DNA of 64,000 nt. It comes from Propionigenium maris DSM 9537. GTDB lineage: Bacteria; Fusobacteriota; Fusobacteriia; Fusobacteriales; Fusobacteriaceae. Below the pieces are notes generated by a model, which saw only the letters and a list, made by a program, of their open reading frames with translations, did not search any database and was not told where the DNA came from. The stretch is from the NCBI RefSeq assembly GCF_027925155.1, contig NZ_BSDY01000010.1:95279-159278 (forward strand), in the 5' to 3' direction. This document shows positions 44,383 through 53,319 of the stretch, piece after piece. The first letter of the stretch is position 1. Every line of letters begins with the position of its first letter. The position numbers and the translations under genes were made by a program.

Positions 44383-46710
44383 ATGCTAGGAAATTTAAGG
44401 GACCTTTTGGATAGAGAGGGTCGATTTAAGAGGGATATACTAAAGGGAAATTTTGGACTGGAAAAGGAAAATGTTAGGGTAGACAGGGAGGGGCACCTGG
44501 CTCTTACTCCCCACCCAAAGGAACTGGGGGATAAGAGTACCCATCCATATATAACTACAGATTTTTCCGAGAGTCAGATAGAGATGATAACTCCTCCCTT
44601 TAAAAATTTAGATGAGACCTACTACTTCATGGAAAATATCCACGATATAGTGTCTGGAAGCATAGGGGAGGAGCTTCTGTGGCCCCAGAGTATTCCACCA
44701 GCTCTTCCAGAGGAGGAGCACATTCCCATAGCCAGATATGACGGGAGTAAGAAGGGAATAGAGGCTGAGGAGTACCGTGAGATGCTGGCTGAAAAGTACG
44801 GGAAGAAGAAGCAGCTAATCTCTGGTATCCACTACAACTTCTCCTTTGAGGATGAGTTCCTAAGAAGGGTTCAGGTACAGTTGGGGGATACCCGTGAATT
44901 TAAGGATTTCAAGGACGATATCTACCTGAAGATGGCCAGAAACCTCCTGAGATATAACTGGCTTCTGATATATATATTTGGTGCCAGCATTGGTAGCCAT
45001 GAGAGCTACTCCCAGAAGTGTAACAGCTATATGAAGGCTGCCGGGGAGGGGACCTACTACTTCCCCCATGCAACATCCTTCAGAAACGGGCCATGTGGAT
45101 ACAAGAACCTAAAGGAGTATATGGTGTCCTACAACACAATCAGGGAGTATACTGCAGACCTGAGGAAGCTTATCGAGGTGGGAGAGATCTCTGGAGCTAA
45201 GGAGTACTACAGCTCTGTAAGGGTTAAGACCCTAGGTGAAGGGGATATCCTGGATAACCTGGATAAAAATGGAGTATCCTACCTGGAGCTGAGGTTTGTG
45301 GATCTCAATCCATTTAAGAAGATCGGAATAGAGAGGGAGACCCTCTACTTCCTTCACCTCTTCCTCATCTACTGTCTTGTAGCGGATGACAGAAGATATA
45401 CAGAGGAGGCTAAGAGGGAGGATGAGTACAACACCACCCTTGTATCCTCTGCAGGACGTATGAAGAATACCCTTCTAATGAGAGACGGGGAGAAGGTAGA
45501 TATAAAGCAGTGGAAGAGGGAGATCTTCAGCGAGGTAAGGGAGCTCCTGGAAACACTATCTCCAAAGGAGAAGATCTATGAGGAGGCTCTTAACAGGGTA
45601 GAGGTAAGGGCCATGGAAGATCCCCTCTCTAAAAAGCTTGTGGACAGGCTGGAGGATGAGGGATATATCAACTTCCATTTAGATAGAGCCAAGAAGTATT
45701 TAGAGGAGACAAGAGCCAAGGAGTATAACCTGAAATCCTATGAGGACCTTGAGCTCTCCACGCAGATCCTAATAAAGGAAGCCCTTAAAAGGGGAGTAAG
45801 GGTTGATATCCTGGACAGGAAGGAAAGCTTTATAGCTTTACACCAGGGAGATAGGACCGAGTATGTAAAGCAGGCCACTAAAACATCTCTGGATTCCTAC
45901 AGTACAGTTCTTGTTATGGAAAACAAACTGGTGACCAAGAGGGTGCTGGATGAAAATAAGGTGAGAACCCCTCAGGGGAGGAGCTACACGGATATAGAGG
46001 AAGCTATGGATGACTTTGAGCTTTACAGCGGTGGAGGAATAGTAATCAAGCCCAACAACACCAACTTTGGTATTGGGATAACCATCTTCAAGAACGGAAT
46101 AGATGAGGAGAGCTACAAAAAGGCTGTGGAGATCGCCTTCGGTCATGATTCAACCATCCTTATAGAGGAGTTTATCTCCGGTAAGGAGTACAGGTTCTTT
46201 GTAATAGGGGATGAGGTAGTGGGGATCCTTCACAGGGTACCTGCCAATGTCTGTGGTGATGGAAGGAGCAGTATCTCCGATCTTGTTTATGAAAAAAATA
46301 AGGATCCTCTGAGAGGCAAGGGGTATAAGACTCCTTTGGAGAAGATAAACCTCGGAGTAGCTGAGGAGATGTTCCTAAAGGGGCAGGACCTAGGCTTCGA
46401 TTACATTCCTAGAGAGGGAGAGGTTATCTATCTTAGAGAAAACTCCAATATCAGTACAGGTGGTGACAGTATAGATTTTACAGATGAAATCCATCCAGAG
46501 TATAAGAGGATAGCTGTGGAAGCGGCAAAGGCTGTGAATGCTACTATCTGCGGAGTAGATATGATGCTGGACCAGATGGAGGAATTTGATGAGAGGGGAT
46601 ATGGAATAATTGAGCTGAACTTTAATCCAGCTATTCATATCCACTGCTACCCATATAGAGGGAAGAATAGGGGACTGGGGAAAAAGGTCCTGGATGAATT
46701 AGGATTTTAA
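44383..46710 (+). CDS. gshF: Bifunctional glutamate-cysteine ligase/glutathione synthetase
   Basis: Makes glutathione from Glu, Cys and Gly in one polypeptide. 775 residues, the GshF length. N-terminal glutamate-cysteine ligase (FGLEKENVRVDREGHLALTPHP, TTDFSESQIEMITPP, GIHYNFSF, LELRFVDLNPF) to about 470, then an ATP-grasp domain (VVIKPNNTNFGIGI-like, EEFISGKEYRFFVIGDEVVGILHRVPANV, ELNFNPAIHIHCYP). The ATG at 44383 is preferred to the adjacent GTG at 44380 because AGGAGG is 6 bases away. Confidence 0.95.
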   Translation: MLGNLRDLLDREGRFKRDILKGNFGLEKENVRVDREGHLALTPHPKELGDKSTHPYITTDFSESQIEMITPPFKNLDETYYFMENIHDIVSGSIGEELLWPQSIPPALPEEEHIPIARYDGSKKGIEAEEYREMLAEKYGKKKQLISGIHYNFSFEDEFLRRVQVQLGDTREFKDFKDDIYLKMARNLLRYNWLLIYIFGASIGSHESYSQKCNSYMKAAGEGTYYFPHATSFRNGPCGYKNLKEYMVSYNTIREYTADLRKLIEVGEISGAKEYYSSVRVKTLGEGDILDNLDKNGVSYLELRFVDLNPFKKIGIERETLYFLHLFLIYCLVADDRRYTEEAKREDEYNTTLVSSAGRMKNTLLMRDGEKVDIKQWKREIFSEVRELLETLSPKEKIYEEALNRVEVRAMEDPLSKKLVDRLEDEGYINFHLDRAKKYLEETRAKEYNLKSYEDLELSTQILIKEALKRGVRVDILDRKESFIALHQGDRTEYVKQATKTSLDSYSTVLVMENKLVTKRVLDENKVRTPQGRSYTDIEEAMDDFELYSGGGIVIKPNNTNFGIGITIFKNGIDEESYKKAVEIAFGHDSTILIEEFISGKEYRFFVIGDEVVGILHRVPANVCGDGRSSISDLVYEKNKDPLRGKGYKTPLEKINLGVAEEMFLKGQDLGFDYIPREGEVIYLRENSNISTGGDSIDFTDEIHPEYKRIAVEAAKAVNATICGVDMMLDQMEEFDERGYGIIELNFNPAIHIHCYPYRGKNRGLGKKVLDELGF

Positions 46711-46716
46711 TGAAAA

Positions 46717-46741
46717 TGAGCACCCTTAATGGGTGCTCATT
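46717..46741. terminator. Hairpin between gshF and ridA
   Basis: GAGCACCC (46718-46725) and GGGTGCTC pair around TTAAT, flanked by AT and followed by a short T-run in both directions; a bidirectional terminator is likely. Confidence 0.65.
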
Positions 46742-46774
46742 TAAGTCTATCAGCAAATTATAAAAAAGGGCTAG

Positions 46775-47122
46775 TTAAAGAGCTGCTATAACAGAAACCT
46801 CAAATAGAAGGGTTTCTCTGGCCATCTTGGCCTCTACACAGGCTCTAGCAGGGGCGTGTCCCTCTGCAGTCCACTCCTCCCATACCTCATTCATATCTTT
46901 AAAGAGGTCCATATCTTTTATATATACAGTAGCCGATAATATTCTGCTCTTATGGCTTCCCACTTCAGCTAGAAGTTCATCCACCTTTTCCAGGGTGGTT
47001 TTTGTCTGCTCCTTAATTCCTACTGTTTCATCCTTTGGGACCTGACCGCATAGGTATACAGTGTTATTGTGAATTACTGCTCTGCTCATTCTCTTTCCAC
47101 TATCATGTCTTTTAATTCCCAC
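46775..47122 (-). CDS. RidA-family enamine/imine deaminase
   Basis: 115 residues. Hydrolyses reactive enamine or imine products of amino-acid-oxidising enzymes. Features: [10 protein letters not shown] near residue 20, T-x-x-LEKVD-x-LL, and [11 protein letters not shown] with the conserved Arg near the end. A less common RidA subgroup rather than the archetype. The start is at the end of the minus-strand run that begins with an amine dehydrogenase operon and an SSS symporter; this context fits removal of an imine made by the flavoenzyme. Confidence 0.88.
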   Translation of the reverse strand: MGIKRHDSGKRMSRAVIHNNTVYLCGQVPKDETVGIKEQTKTTLEKVDELLAEVGSHKSRILSATVYIKDMDLFKDMNEVWEEWTAEGHAPARACVEAKMARETLLFEVSVIAAL

Positions 47123-47172
47123 TTAATTCACTCCCTTATATTATTTATGTTACGATAAAAAATTACTGTAGA

Positions 47173-48594
47173 TTACTGGAAATCGATCTTTTCCTCAGCC
47201 GCTTCAGATTCTCTCTTAGTAAACTTGCTTACAAGGATGAGAGAGATAAAAGAACTCACCAGACCGAAGAGTACATATGGTACACTTGTTTTTAGAGTCA
47301 TCCCCACGATACATCCAAGGAATCCGCAGATCATACTGGCAATAGCTCCCTGAATAGTTAAAAAATCAGAATCCTTATAGAAATATCCTAAGAATATAGG
47401 TGCCAACAATACAGAAGCTGAGAAGGCATAGGTAAGAACCAAAAGTTTTAACGCCTGAGGGAATAAAACAGCTATAGCAACAGCAGCAGCAGTTACTCCC
47501 ACAGCAAAAACTCTTGAAGTATGAAGACGCTTTTTTGAGTCCATAGAATCTGTACTGATTACTTTACCTAAGATGTCTGTAGTGAAGTTAACAACAACAG
47601 CGTGAATAGCACTATCGATAGTTGAAATAATAGTAGCTACAAGGAATCCTGAGTAGATAGCTAAAAACCATATTGGTAGCCTGTCAAGAAACCAAGCTGA
47701 TGCCATTTCTGGCTGTAAATTAGGAGCCATACTTCTTATGGAGAATCCAAGATAGATTGCCCAGAATTCAGCAAATAAAATTAATAAACCACTGTAGATG
47801 AGGCTTTTTTTCGCATATTTTATATCTTTAATTGCTCCTATTCTTTGGTAGTATAGTTGATTAGTAAGTCCTCCTGGAAGGATTGCAAACATCCAGAGAA
47901 GGATTGTAGGCCACCCCACTGAAGTCATGCTTCCGGGAAAAGCCTTTATATCTGGAGGGATATTTGCAAATATATTGGAGACTCCTCCCCCCATATTAAA
48001 TGCAAATACAAGGGAACCAATAGAAACTACGATCATAAGACAACTGAAGATAAAATCTGTCCATGCTACAGAGGCTAAACCTGCAGGAAGAACAAAAAGT
48101 AAGCTTATAATTGCAAAGATAATAATTAATATGACAGGTGATACTCCTAATAAGCTTGAAAATAACTTTGAAACAGCAACTAATTGTGTACAGATCCAGC
48201 CAAAGGGAACAATTATAGTAGCTAAAACAGCTGCCAAAGTAAGTCCTTTACTCTTTCCGTAAAATCTCTCTAAAATATCTGGGATAGTTGTAAATTCTTG
48301 ACTTCTAAACCACTTAGCAAAAAAGCTGAGTATAAACATGACTCCCGATAAAAATAGACCGTAAGTAAGTGTTGCCCATCCACTACTATATCCCAGACCT
48401 ACATGGGCTACCAGCATTCCTCCACCCATAACAGTGGCAAACTGAGAACCAACAGTAACATAGAGGGGAAGGGATCGTCCTCCTACATCCCAATCCTCAC
48501 TGGTATTACACCTTTTTCCTATATATAGGGAAATTGCCCCACTTCCCAAAAGGACAATGGCTGTAGCTAAAACAATATAAAAAACTCGATTCAC
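47173..48594 (-). CDS. Sodium:solute symporter (SSS family)
   Basis: 473 residues, about thirteen membrane helices. Typical features are DWDVGGRSLPLYVTVGSQFATVMGGG at the N-terminus (Na+ site region), P-x-G-x-x-C-x-QL and the SSS signature region GGLTNQLYYQRIGAIKDIKYAKKS. Takes up a small organic solute with Na+, for example proline, pantothenate or betaine. Between the amine dehydrogenase operon and ridA on the same strand, so its substrate is probably the one oxidised by that enzyme; not proven. The ATG is preceded by TTGGAGGT. Confidence 0.9.
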   Translation of the reverse strand: MNRVFYIVLATAIVLLGSGAISLYIGKRCNTSEDWDVGGRSLPLYVTVGSQFATVMGGGMLVAHVGLGYSSGWATLTYGLFLSGVMFILSFFAKWFRSQEFTTIPDILERFYGKSKGLTLAAVLATIIVPFGWICTQLVAVSKLFSSLLGVSPVILIIIFAIISLLFVLPAGLASVAWTDFIFSCLMIVVSIGSLVFAFNMGGGVSNIFANIPPDIKAFPGSMTSVGWPTILLWMFAILPGGLTNQLYYQRIGAIKDIKYAKKSLIYSGLLILFAEFWAIYLGFSIRSMAPNLQPEMASAWFLDRLPIWFLAIYSGFLVATIISTIDSAIHAVVVNFTTDILGKVISTDSMDSKKRLHTSRVFAVGVTAAAVAIAVLFPQALKLLVLTYAFSASVLLAPIFLGYFYKDSDFLTIQGAIASMICGFLGCIVGMTLKTSVPYVLFGLVSSFISLILVSKFTKRESEAAEEKIDFQ

Positions 48595-48744
48595 AAAAAC
48601 ACCTCCAATTAATTGTATTACGATTTAATGACCGCAGATGAATCAACGGTTTTTAGCAGGTAATTTTTCAAGAAGCTCATAGTTGTTTTGACTCTAAAAT
48701 CTAAAAATGAATTATAAGGTGAAAAGTCAGGTTATGATTTTAAT

Positions 48745-49908
48745 CTATTTGTTGAAACGATTTGGATTAAATCCTGACACATCCACAAAGGTTTCCCCGT
48801 GAAGGATGAGGTCTGATACCACCCTTCCAGTAACTGGAGCCAGAGCTATCCCGTCTCCCTCGTGACCAGCTGCCATGAAGAATCCCTCGATTCCTTCCGT
48901 CCATCCAATGAGGGGAAGGCCGTCTGGGGTGAAGGGCCTCATCCCTCCCATGGTTCTTATGATGCTCATATCCTTGAGCTTAGGGAAGTAACGGGCAGCA
49001 TTTTTTACTACTTCGCTGATTCCCTCATAGGTAACACCCTTGTCATACCCCACAAACTCCCTTGTAGCTCCAAACATAATGTTTCCTTTAGGGGACTGGC
49101 TGAGAGCCAGACCTATTCCAAGCCTGGATACAACCTCTGGAGCATCCTTCAGAAGGTCTGGGTTGTGTTTTGCCATGATATACTTGGCAGAGAGAACTGG
49201 CATGTGTACAAAGTAATCTACCTCATCTGTAATACAGATCTGACCTCTTCTAGGTTTTATAGGGGCATCAAATCCAATCTTCTGGGCAAGGAGTGGAGCC
49301 CATACCCCTGCAGCATTTATAACTACTGGAGCGTGGTAGGTTCCGCTGTCTGTCTCCACTCCAGTTATCTTGCCATCCTCTAGAAGGATATCTTTAACCT
49401 CGGTACCGAGAACTATCTCAGCCCCCTCTCTCTTGGCAGCCTTGGCAAAGGCTACGTTAAGGGCAATGGGATCCACCTCTGCATCCATGGGACTATAGGT
49501 AGCTCCTATAATATCCTGAGCGATTCCCTCCTGGAGCTTGTTGATCTCCTCAAGGGAGATGATGGATACGTCCAGTCCTGTCTTTCTCTGTCTTTCAACA
49601 AACTCCTCCATGAGTTTCATCTCATCTTCATTTTCTATGAGGATAAGCCCCCCTAGCTGTCTGAAGTGGATTGGTTCTCCCAGCTCCTCCTCCAGGGTCT
49701 TATACATCTTTAAGCTTTCGAGGGCCAGGGCCAGGTGAACACCAGGCTTCTTAGACTGCATAAGTACCAGCTGGTCACTGGAACCAGAAGCTCCTCTGGC
49801 ATGGTCATCCTTTTCTATGAGGGTAACCTTCTTACCATTTTTTGAGAGGTTATAGGCGATGGATGTACCGATAACTCCCCCTCCGATAACAATAATATCT
49901 GAATTCAT
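48745..49908 (-). CDS. FAD-dependent amine/amino-acid dehydrogenase (DAO family)
   Basis: 387 residues, catalytic subunit. N-terminal FAD site IIVIGGGVIGTSIAYNLSKNGKKVTLIEKD (about 4-33), substrate domain, and C-terminal G-x-RPFTPDGLPLIG ... AAGHEGDGIALAPVTG typical of sarcosine oxidase beta, glycine oxidase and D-hydroxyproline dehydrogenase. Oxidises a C-N bond to an imine and passes electrons to the Fe-S partners encoded upstream. Starts 2 bases from the stop of the BFD-like gene. Substrate unknown: sarcosine, proline-type imino acids or D-amino acids are candidates. Confidence 0.88.
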   Translation of the reverse strand: MNSDIIVIGGGVIGTSIAYNLSKNGKKVTLIEKDDHARGASGSSDQLVLMQSKKPGVHLALALESLKMYKTLEEELGEPIHFRQLGGLILIENEDEMKLMEEFVERQRKTGLDVSIISLEEINKLQEGIAQDIIGATYSPMDAEVDPIALNVAFAKAAKREGAEIVLGTEVKDILLEDGKITGVETDSGTYHAPVVINAAGVWAPLLAQKIGFDAPIKPRRGQICITDEVDYFVHMPVLSAKYIMAKHNPDLLKDAPEVVSRLGIGLALSQSPKGNIMFGATREFVGYDKGVTYEGISEVVKNAARYFPKLKDMSIIRTMGGMRPFTPDGLPLIGWTEGIEGFFMAAGHEGDGIALAPVTGRVVSDLILHGETFVDVSGFNPNRFNK

Positions 49909-49909
49909 A

Positions 49910-50182
49910 CTACTCCTCCCCTAAAAATTCTTTTATTTTAGCTACTCTCACTGGAGGTCTAGAGGAACCAGGAAGGATATCCTCTGGAGCCTTCTTCTCA
50001 GCCAGCATCCTGGCAATTAATTTTCCACAGCTTCTTCCCTGACATAGTCCCATTCCAGCATGGGTTCTTACCTTTACTCCTGCAACGGTAGTTGCACCCT
50101 CCTCTATGGCCTTCTCCACATCTGCTACAGTGACCTCCTGGCATCTGCAGATAAATGTTTCGTGTTTGTCTCTGTTATCCAT
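49910..50182 (-). CDS. BFD-like [2Fe-2S] protein
   Basis: 90 residues. Cysteines in FICRCQEV (C-x-C) and GLCQGRSC (C-x4-C) form a BFD-type [2Fe-2S] site. Such small subunits occur in HcnB/OoxA-like dehydrogenases, where they are often fused to the FAD/NAD subunit; here it is a separate gene. The start overlaps the ferredoxin stop by 8 bases. Confidence 0.88.
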   Translation of the reverse strand: MDNRDKHETFICRCQEVTVADVEKAIEEGATTVAGVKVRTHAGMGLCQGRSCGKLIARMLAEKKAPEDILPGSSRPPVRVAKIKEFLGEE

Positions 50183-50687
50183 TTATACCCCCCCTGTAGA
50201 TAGTTCTTACCTCCATAAGCTGTTCCTTGGGAATCTCCAGTGTTACAAGAGTTGTCCCATCATTCTTGGCAAGGTTTTTAATATCGTGAACTTTACCCAT
50301 CCCTACATGCTCTCCAAACCTGTTTCCAGTGGGAGCCTCCTCTCCCTTTGCCGGCAGGGGAAGGTACTCATATGGAAACTCCACCAGGGATGTTGTGTCG
50401 CTGTAGTTCTTGTGTAGCTTGAAGATAGCAAGTCCAGGACACTTGGGAATGCAGATACCGCAACCTACACACTTATCCTCCATTAGCTTAGGGAGCTCTG
50501 TAATGGAGCTTCCGATCTCGATGGCTCCAAAGGGACATGATCCCTCACATGGGTTACACGGTATCTTCTGAACACACTCTATAGCTACTACCGGTCCCTT
50601 CTCTAATCTCTCCTCTGTGGGAATTCCAGGACAGGCTCTAAGCTCCTCATCTGAAGCTACTCCTGTATATTTAACGCCTCTATTCAT
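50175..50687 (-). CDS. 4Fe-4S ferredoxin-type electron-transfer subunit
   Basis: 170 residues. Cluster ligands: a C-x4-C-x2-C-x3-CP group at CVQKIPCNPCEGSCP (first cysteine may be extra), and CVGCGICIPKCPG, a full C-x2-C-x2-C-x3-CP motif. Probably two [4Fe-4S] clusters. The ATG at 50687 is used because AGGAGGAG lies just upstream; a longer frame overlaps the previous gene. Overlaps its neighbours by 8 bases on each side, so translation is coupled. It makes the amine dehydrogenase more like an anaerobic, ferredoxin-linked complex. Confidence 0.88.
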   Translation of the reverse strand: MNRGVKYTGVASDEELRACPGIPTEERLEKGPVVAIECVQKIPCNPCEGSCPFGAIEIGSSITELPKLMEDKCVGCGICIPKCPGLAIFKLHKNYSDTTSLVEFPYEYLPLPAKGEEAPTGNRFGEHVGMGKVHDIKNLAKNDGTTLVTLEIPKEQLMEVRTIYRGGING

Positions 50688-51780
50688 TGTGACTCCTCCT
50701 AGATCTATTGATTTGTTCTGCCTTGGATAATCTTCTCTTCTCACCAAACTCTCCGTCTCTCAGGGTATTCAGTCTCTTCCACACCTCACCTTTAAGCTTA
50801 GCCGCTTCCTCTGAAGTGTATAGCCCCAGAGCTTCAGAAGCAGAGATACCTGCAAGCCTACCCTCCTCCATGGCGGAGCTTGCCTCCTCTACACCAGAGA
50901 TATCCCCGGCAACATAGATACCATTCAGGCTGGCTTCCATATCTTCGTTGTGCTTTGGTACATGTCCTCCAAAGGATGGGATGTGGGTAAAGTCGCATCC
51001 AAGGGTCCAAGCCAACTCAGACATTGGTGTAAGACCTACAGCCAGACAGATGGTATCTACCTCCAGTACCTTCTCCTTTCCTGGAATAGGCTGGTAGCTG
51101 CTGTCTACCTCACATATCTCAACTTTTTCTACCTCTCCCTCTCCCATAGCTCTTGTAACTGTGTGAGATGTGTAGACAGGGACACCTCCCCTTCTTATCT
51201 TAGAGGCGTGTACTCCATAACCGCTGACATTTGGACCAGCTTCTACAAGGCCAACAACCTCTGCCCCAGCCTGCATGAGCTGATAGGATACGATGAGTCC
51301 AACATTTCCAGAACCGACCATGAGAACTCTCTTTCCAGGGAGAACCCTGTTAACGTTGATCATAGTCTGAGCAGCTCCCGCTCCCATTACTCCAGGAAGG
51401 TCTGAACCAGGGAATGCCAGAGAGTTTTCAGTGGCACCTGTAGCCAGGATAATCTTCTCTCCCCTTATCTTGTTCTGGACACCGTCCTTGGCATAGACAA
51501 CTGTATTGTCCTCAAATACCCCGTATACTGGAGCATCCAGGATAACGTTCACACCCAGTTCCTCGGTCTCCTCTAGGAGCTTCTTTCCGATATCATATCC
51601 CCTTACCCCGGCAAGGTGCTCCTTGGATCCGAAGAACTTATGGATCTGCTTAAAGAGCTGACCACCAGGTTTCTTATTTTCATCTATAACTGTAACCCTG
51701 CCTCCAGCTCTAGCCACTTCTATACCAGCAGCCAGACCTGCAGGACCTCCTCCTACGATAACTACCTGAGATTCAACCAT
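50680..51780 (-). CDS. FAD/NAD(P) pyridine nucleotide-disulfide oxidoreductase subunit
   Basis: 366 residues. FAD site VVIVGGGPAGLAAGIEVARAG (about 6-26), a second Rossmann motif VLMVGSGNVGLIVSYQL (about 155), GLTPMSELAW and YVAGDISGVEEASSAMEEG near the C-terminus. Similar to HcnB/OoxA or the alpha part of D-hydroxyproline dehydrogenase, but lacking the fused BFD domain, which is encoded separately. Electron transfer between the Fe-S proteins and the amine-oxidising subunit is the likely role. Start overlaps the stop of the upstream gene (TAATG). Confidence 0.88.
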   Translation of the reverse strand: MVESQVVIVGGGPAGLAAGIEVARAGGRVTVIDENKKPGGQLFKQIHKFFGSKEHLAGVRGYDIGKKLLEETEELGVNVILDAPVYGVFEDNTVVYAKDGVQNKIRGEKIILATGATENSLAFPGSDLPGVMGAGAAQTMINVNRVLPGKRVLMVGSGNVGLIVSYQLMQAGAEVVGLVEAGPNVSGYGVHASKIRRGGVPVYTSHTVTRAMGEGEVEKVEICEVDSSYQPIPGKEKVLEVDTICLAVGLTPMSELAWTLGCDFTHIPSFGGHVPKHNEDMEASLNGIYVAGDISGVEEASSAMEEGRLAGISASEALGLYTSEEAAKLKGEVWKRLNTLRDGEFGEKRRLSKAEQINRSRRSHNE

Positions 51781-52091
51781 TATTTTTCCTCCTTGCCGTA
51801 TCCAACCTGAGTTTCCACTGTCATTCCCTCTTTTACTTCAGTGACACAGGTTCTTACATTTGCCTGGCCATCCACTACCATTACACAGTCTGTACACCTT
51901 CCGATTCCACAGAAGATTCCCCTGTCTCTCTTGTACTTAGGTGTCTTTCTCATCTTTCTGATCCCGTGGCTCATAAGAGCTGCAGCAATGGTCTCCCCCT
52001 CTAGGGCACTGAGGGGAGTACCGTTGTAGTAGATAGTCACATACTTCCCCTCTGCTTCTCTTCCCAGTACGGGATGATCTTCAATTCTCAT
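51780..52091 (-). CDS. [2Fe-2S]-binding small subunit (HcnA-like)
   Basis: 103 residues, plant-type ferredoxin fold. Cysteines in FCGIGRCTDC (C-x4-C-x2-C) and CVTEV form the site. First gene of the operon; homologous to HcnA/OoxC-type gamma subunits. ATG at 52091 with TAGGAGGT in front. Its promoter and two TTAAGTTGAA repeats are just upstream. Confidence 0.88.
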   Translation of the reverse strand: MRIEDHPVLGREAEGKYVTIYYNGTPLSALEGETIAAALMSHGIRKMRKTPKYKRDRGIFCGIGRCTDCVMVVDGQANVRTCVTEVKEGMTVETQVGYGKEEK

Positions 52092-52127
52092 ACTATACCT
52101 CCTATTTAAATTTCTATTAAGTCTAAT

Positions 52128-52158
52128 TTAAGTTGAAACAGGTTTGCGTTAAGTTGAA
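52128..52158. promoter_or_regulatory. TTAAGTTGAA direct repeats (operator candidates)
   Basis: TTAAGTTGAA occurs at 52128-52137 and 52149-52158, exactly 21 bases apart (two helical turns), with a weaker TTAAGTCTAA at 52117. They lie just downstream of the -10 box, where a repressor would block transcription. The divergent FCD regulator is the obvious candidate. Confidence 0.55.
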
Positions 52159-52167
52159 TTTAAGACA

Positions 52168-52197
52168 AGTATAGGTTCCTGAATTTGACTGAGGCAA
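52168..52197 (-). promoter_or_regulatory. Promoter of the amine dehydrogenase operon
   Basis: Minus-strand TTGCCT (52197-52192), 18-base spacer, TATACT (52173-52168). Confidence 0.6.
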
Positions 52198-52352
52198 GGT
52201 TTCAAAAAAATTAAAGTTTTTTAATCAAATTTTATGAAAAAACACCATCCTTTTTCTTCCTTTATTTAAAAGAGTTCTGGAGGAGGGTGTATATAAGCTG
52301 TCGATTTTGTTCTCCAGATTTAATACACTCCTCACAGATGAGGAGGGAAAAT

Positions 52353-52381
52353 TTGGGATTATTTTAAAGTGAAAGTATAAT
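52353..52381 (+). promoter_or_regulatory. Promoter of the FCD regulator
   Basis: TTGGGA (52353-52358), 17-base spacer, TATAAT (52376-52381). Confidence 0.65.
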
Positions 52382-52420
52382 AAAAAAGGGGAATGGAAAA
52401 TGTTTATGGGGGAGAGAATC

Positions 52421-53122
52421 ATGGGATGTAATGAGAATATATTGAAGATATTGAGGGGGAGCAGCAGACCGGTAGGGGCATCCTACATAAAGAGGGAGCT
52501 GAAGAAGTTTGGTGAGGAGGTAAGTGAGGCCACTATTGGAAGGATCCTTTTTTCTCTGGACAGTGAGGGATACAGCAGAAAGGAGGGATACAGGGGAAGG
52601 GTGATAACCTCCCTGGGGGGAGAATATCTGGATATCAAGGAGAGGGAGGAGCAGATAAGAAGGAGAAGTGAGATATTCCTAAGTGCTCTGGATATAAATG
52701 AGATAGATGAACTTCTTGAAGCCCTGGAAGCAAGGAAGGTAGTGGAGAGCCAGATTGCAAAGTATGCAGCAAGGAGGTGCAACCTTCAGGCAAAAAAGGA
52801 TCTTCAGGTGATTATAGAGAGTCATGAGAGGAGGCTCAGGGGACTGACTACCTATCAGTATAATGTTCCCTTTCATAAGTATATAGCCTCCCTATGCAAA
52901 AACAGGATACTGGAACATATGCTCGAACTTGTAATAGATGATACCAGGTTTACTCCTATATTAAAGAGAGTAGAAAAGGGGCTTGGAGTTAAAACTCTGG
53001 AGGAGCATAAGGTTATAGCTCAAGCAGTGATAGAGAGGGATGAGACAGCTGCAGAGAAAGCCATGGCCAGGCATATTGAGAGCCTCATCGATCAGGTGAA
53101 GAAATATAGGTACACTCTATAA
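52421..53122 (+). CDS. FCD-domain transcriptional regulator with NrpR-like winged helix
   Basis: 233 residues. Residues 1-65 form a winged helix of the HTH_12/NrpR type (RPVGASYIKRELKKFGEEVSEATIGRILFSLDSEG-like), in place of the usual GntR head. Residues about 85-230 are an all-helical FCD ligand domain (EARKVVESQIAKYAARR, FHKYIASLCKNRILEHML, HKVIAQAVIERDETAAEKAMARHIESL) with His/Asp metal-type positions. The ATG at 52421 follows GGGGGAGAG; ATGs at 52400 and 52406 lie too close to the predicted transcription start. Divergent from the amine dehydrogenase operon, which it probably controls. Confidence 0.85.
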   Translation: MGCNENILKILRGSSRPVGASYIKRELKKFGEEVSEATIGRILFSLDSEGYSRKEGYRGRVITSLGGEYLDIKEREEQIRRRSEIFLSALDINEIDELLEALEARKVVESQIAKYAARRCNLQAKKDLQVIIESHERRLRGLTTYQYNVPFHKYIASLCKNRILEHMLELVIDDTRFTPILKRVEKGLGVKTLEEHKVIAQAVIERDETAAEKAMARHIESLIDQVKKYRYTL

Positions 53123-53319
53123 GAAGGAGGGATCATGTCCCTTCATTTTTTTAAAATTAAAGGCAATTCAATGAATACTTTTAAACAGCTGCAAAAAGGT
53201 GGTATAATGTAATTATATTTTATAGGGAGTTTCCATGGAAATTTACCTGGGGGAAGGAATGGAAGTCAGCTGAGAGAAGAGTGGATGAAAATAACGGATT
53301 TATATATAGGAGCGGATGT

